From Nocardia exalbida NBRC 100660 (GTDB lineage: Bacteria; Actinomycetota; Actinomycetes; Mycobacteriales; Mycobacteriaceae): a stretch of 64,000 nucleotides of DNA. Position 1 is the first letter of the stretch; every line of letters starts with the position of its first letter. Shown piece by piece: positions 62,704 through 64,000 of this stretch. The translations under genes and the position numbers were made by a program. The stretch is taken from contig NZ_BAFZ01000113.1 in the NCBI RefSeq assembly GCF_000308575.1, positions 1 to 64,000 of the forward strand, in the 5' to 3' direction. Below the pieces are notes generated by a model. The model saw nothing but the letters and a program-made list of their open reading frames with translations, had not been told where the DNA came from and did no database searches.

Positions 62704-63396
62704 TCAGGGTTGCAAGCGCTCGACCGTGGTCGTCCCGTCCTCGATCCGCACCCGGATGCGGTTGTGCAGCCTGCCGCGCCGTCCTTGCCAGAACTCGACC
62801 TCGTCGGGCCGCACCAGGAAGCCGCCCCAGTGCGGCGGTACGGGGATCTCGTCGACATCGGCGAACCGCGCGGTCGCCTCGGCCAGCGTGCGATCCAGTT
62901 CGGCCCGCGAGCCGATCGGCTGGGACTGGCGCGACGCCCAGGCGCCCAGCTGCGAGTCCCGCGGCCTGGAACGCCAGTACGCCGCCGTCGTCTCGGCGGG
63001 GACGCGCTCGACCGCGCCGCGCAGATGCACCTGCCTGCCCAGCGCGGGCCAGACGAAGGTGACCGCGGCGTACGGCACGGCGGTCAGCTGAGCGCCCTTG
63101 GCGGAGTCGTAATTGGTGTAGAAGATCACACCCTCCGGCGAGAGCCCTTTACACAGCACGGTCCGCGCGACCGGCCGGGGTGTGCCGTCGGCCACCGACA
63201 CCGTGGCCAGCACCATGGCGTTGGGTTCGGCGATGCCCACCGCGGTGGCCTGTTCGATCCAGTGCCGCAGCAGCGGCTCCCAGCCACCGGCGAGCCAGGT
63301 CTCGTCCAGGTCGACGTCGTCGTTGCCGCCGTGCGGAAGGCCGCCGTAGTCGACCCGCATGGCCGCCAGATCCGATGAAGTGTCCAGGTCACGCAT
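62704..63396 (-). CDS. pdxH: Pyridoxamine 5'-phosphate oxidase PdxH
   Basis: FMN-dependent oxidase of 230 residues that makes pyridoxal 5'-phosphate. Family motifs: MRVDYGGLPHGGNDD near the N-terminus, NAMVLATVSVADGTPRPVAR for FMN binding, YTNYDSAKGAQL, RPRDSQLGAWASRQSQPIGS and the C-terminal RPDEVEFWQGRRGRLHNRIR signature. All parts are intact. It is divergent from the second citrate synthase gene. Confidence 0.96.
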   Translation of the reverse strand: MRDLDTSSDLAAMRVDYGGLPHGGNDDVDLDETWLAGGWEPLLRHWIEQATAVGIAEPNAMVLATVSVADGTPRPVARTVLCKGLSPEGVIFYTNYDSAKGAQLTAVPYAAVTFVWPALGRQVHLRGAVERVPAETTAAYWRSRPRDSQLGAWASRQSQPIGSRAELDRTLAEATARFADVDEIPVPPHWGGFLVRPDEVEFWQGRRGRLHNRIRVRIEDGTTTVERLQP

Positions 63397-63517
63397 GGGC
63401 CAGACGTTACTCCCCGGTAGCAGCGAGCTAAGGTTTTGATGATCGGCATGTGCTCGTCAAATCCGACATCTTCCCATCGGCGAGAACGTGTGAACCAAGT
63501 GCAAGGAGAGTCGTGAC

Positions 63518-64000
63518 ATGACTACCAGCCCCGCGGTTTCCGGTGGGCAGGCCACCGTCCCCAGTGATTTCGTCAGTGGCCTCGAGGGCGTGGTGGCGTT
63601 CACCACCGACATCGCCGAACCCGACAAAGACGGCGGCGCGCTGCGCTACCGCGGCGTCGACATCGAGGACCTCGTCGAAGGCCGGGTGACCTTCGGTGAC
63701 GTGTGGGCGCTGCTGGTCGACGGATCGTTCGGGCGCGGCCTGCCGCCCGCCGAACCCTTCCCGCTCCCGGTGCACACCGGCGACGTGCGCGTCGACGTGC
63801 AGGCCGGGCTGGCCATGCTCGCGCCGATCTGGGGCTACCAGCCCCTGCTGGACATCGACGACGAGACCGCCCGCGAGAACCTCGCCAGGGCCTCGGTCAT
63901 GGCGCTGTCCTACGTCGCGCAGTCCGCGCGCGGCATCTACCAGCCCGCGGTCCCGCAGAAGAAGATCGATGAGTGCACCACGGTCACCGAGCGTTTCATG
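63518..64000 (+). CDS. citA: Second citrate synthase, N-terminal part (cut by window edge)
   Basis: The first 161 residues of a citrate/2-methylcitrate synthase-family protein. Visible features are VSGLEGVVAFTTDIAEPDKD and the family block GALRYRGVDIEDLVEG, then VTFGDVWALLVDGSF. The shorter N-terminus compared with the gene at 59860 fits the CitA/citrate synthase 2 class of mycobacteria. Catalytic residues lie beyond the window. The ATG is preceded by AAGGAGAG. A methylcitrate synthase cannot be excluded. Confidence 0.9.
   Translation, partial: MTTSPAVSGGQATVPSDFVSGLEGVVAFTTDIAEPDKDGGALRYRGVDIEDLVEGRVTFGDVWALLVDGSFGRGLPPAEPFPLPVHTGDVRVDVQAGLAMLAPIWGYQPLLDIDDETARENLARASVMALSYVAQSARGIYQPAVPQKKIDECTTVTERFM

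Overview
The window is very GC-rich actinobacterial chromosome, most likely Nocardia or a close mycolic-acid relative. The evidence is the gene set: a mycofactocin locus, a KstR-type box in front of kshB, an LigD in the polymerase-phosphoesterase-ligase order, a Rv0203-like hemophore, and a block whose gene content matches the Mycobacterium tuberculosis accD3/prrA/prrB/echA6/Rv0906/Rv0909 neighbourhood. No transposase, phage gene, CRISPR array, tRNA or rRNA was recognised.

Layout. 1-8350 (minus): the first ~2783 residues of a multimodular non-ribosomal peptide synthetase that runs off the left edge (C-A-PCP-C-A-PCP-C-A...; the first A domain has a serine-type specificity code). 8829-15167 (minus): a GAF/winged-helix/BTAD-like regulator, then an unusual mycofactocin locus: mftA, a single gene joining MftB to the MftC radical SAM enzyme, glycosyltransferase mftF and oxidoreductase mftG, with no mftD or mftE between them. 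15517-17272 (plus): a TetR regulator and kshB, the reductase of 3-ketosteroid 9alpha-hydroxylase, with a perfect KstR-type half-site palindrome in front. 17343-31975: housekeeping and accessory genes (AlkD-like glycosylase, glutamate racemase family protein, ferredoxin reductase, SPW protein, TetR, AbiEi/DUF559-like protein behind two DnaA boxes, epoxide hydrolase, class III adenylate cyclase, RluA pseudouridine synthase, a divergent MarR/DinB-like pair around a near-perfect palindrome, a metallophosphoesterase, a catalase-like protein, and a divergent AraC/Baeyer-Villiger monooxygenase pair).

32051-34905: a two-gene ECF-type importer in which one protein joins a membrane domain to two ATPases, followed by EcfT. 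35568-38663: a secreted glycine-rich protein, a secretory lipase and an isochorismatase-fold hydrolase. 38705-43385 (minus): two small antitoxin-like proteins flanking ligD, and an echA6/metallo-beta-lactamase-fold operon. 43475-47135: flavin monooxygenase, aldo-keto reductase and accD3. 47187-52317 (minus): a complete conservon cvnA-B-C-D with overlapping genes; its CvnA kinase has a long GLPQR-type repeat tail that contains a compensated double frameshift.

52605-64000: prpE, a hemophore-family protein, the PrrA/PrrB two-component system, a SnoaL-like protein behind a GntR-type operator, a lipoprotein with a YhgE/Pip-like ectodomain, an FKBP prolyl isomerase behind citrate synthase gltA, an MFS exporter, pdxH, and the start of a second citrate synthase cut by the right edge. 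Long perfect hairpins mark many gene ends and were annotated as terminators. Start codons were chosen from Shine-Dalgarno sequences and family N-termini. Many long frames on the opposite strand of real genes are GC-rich shadows and were left out.
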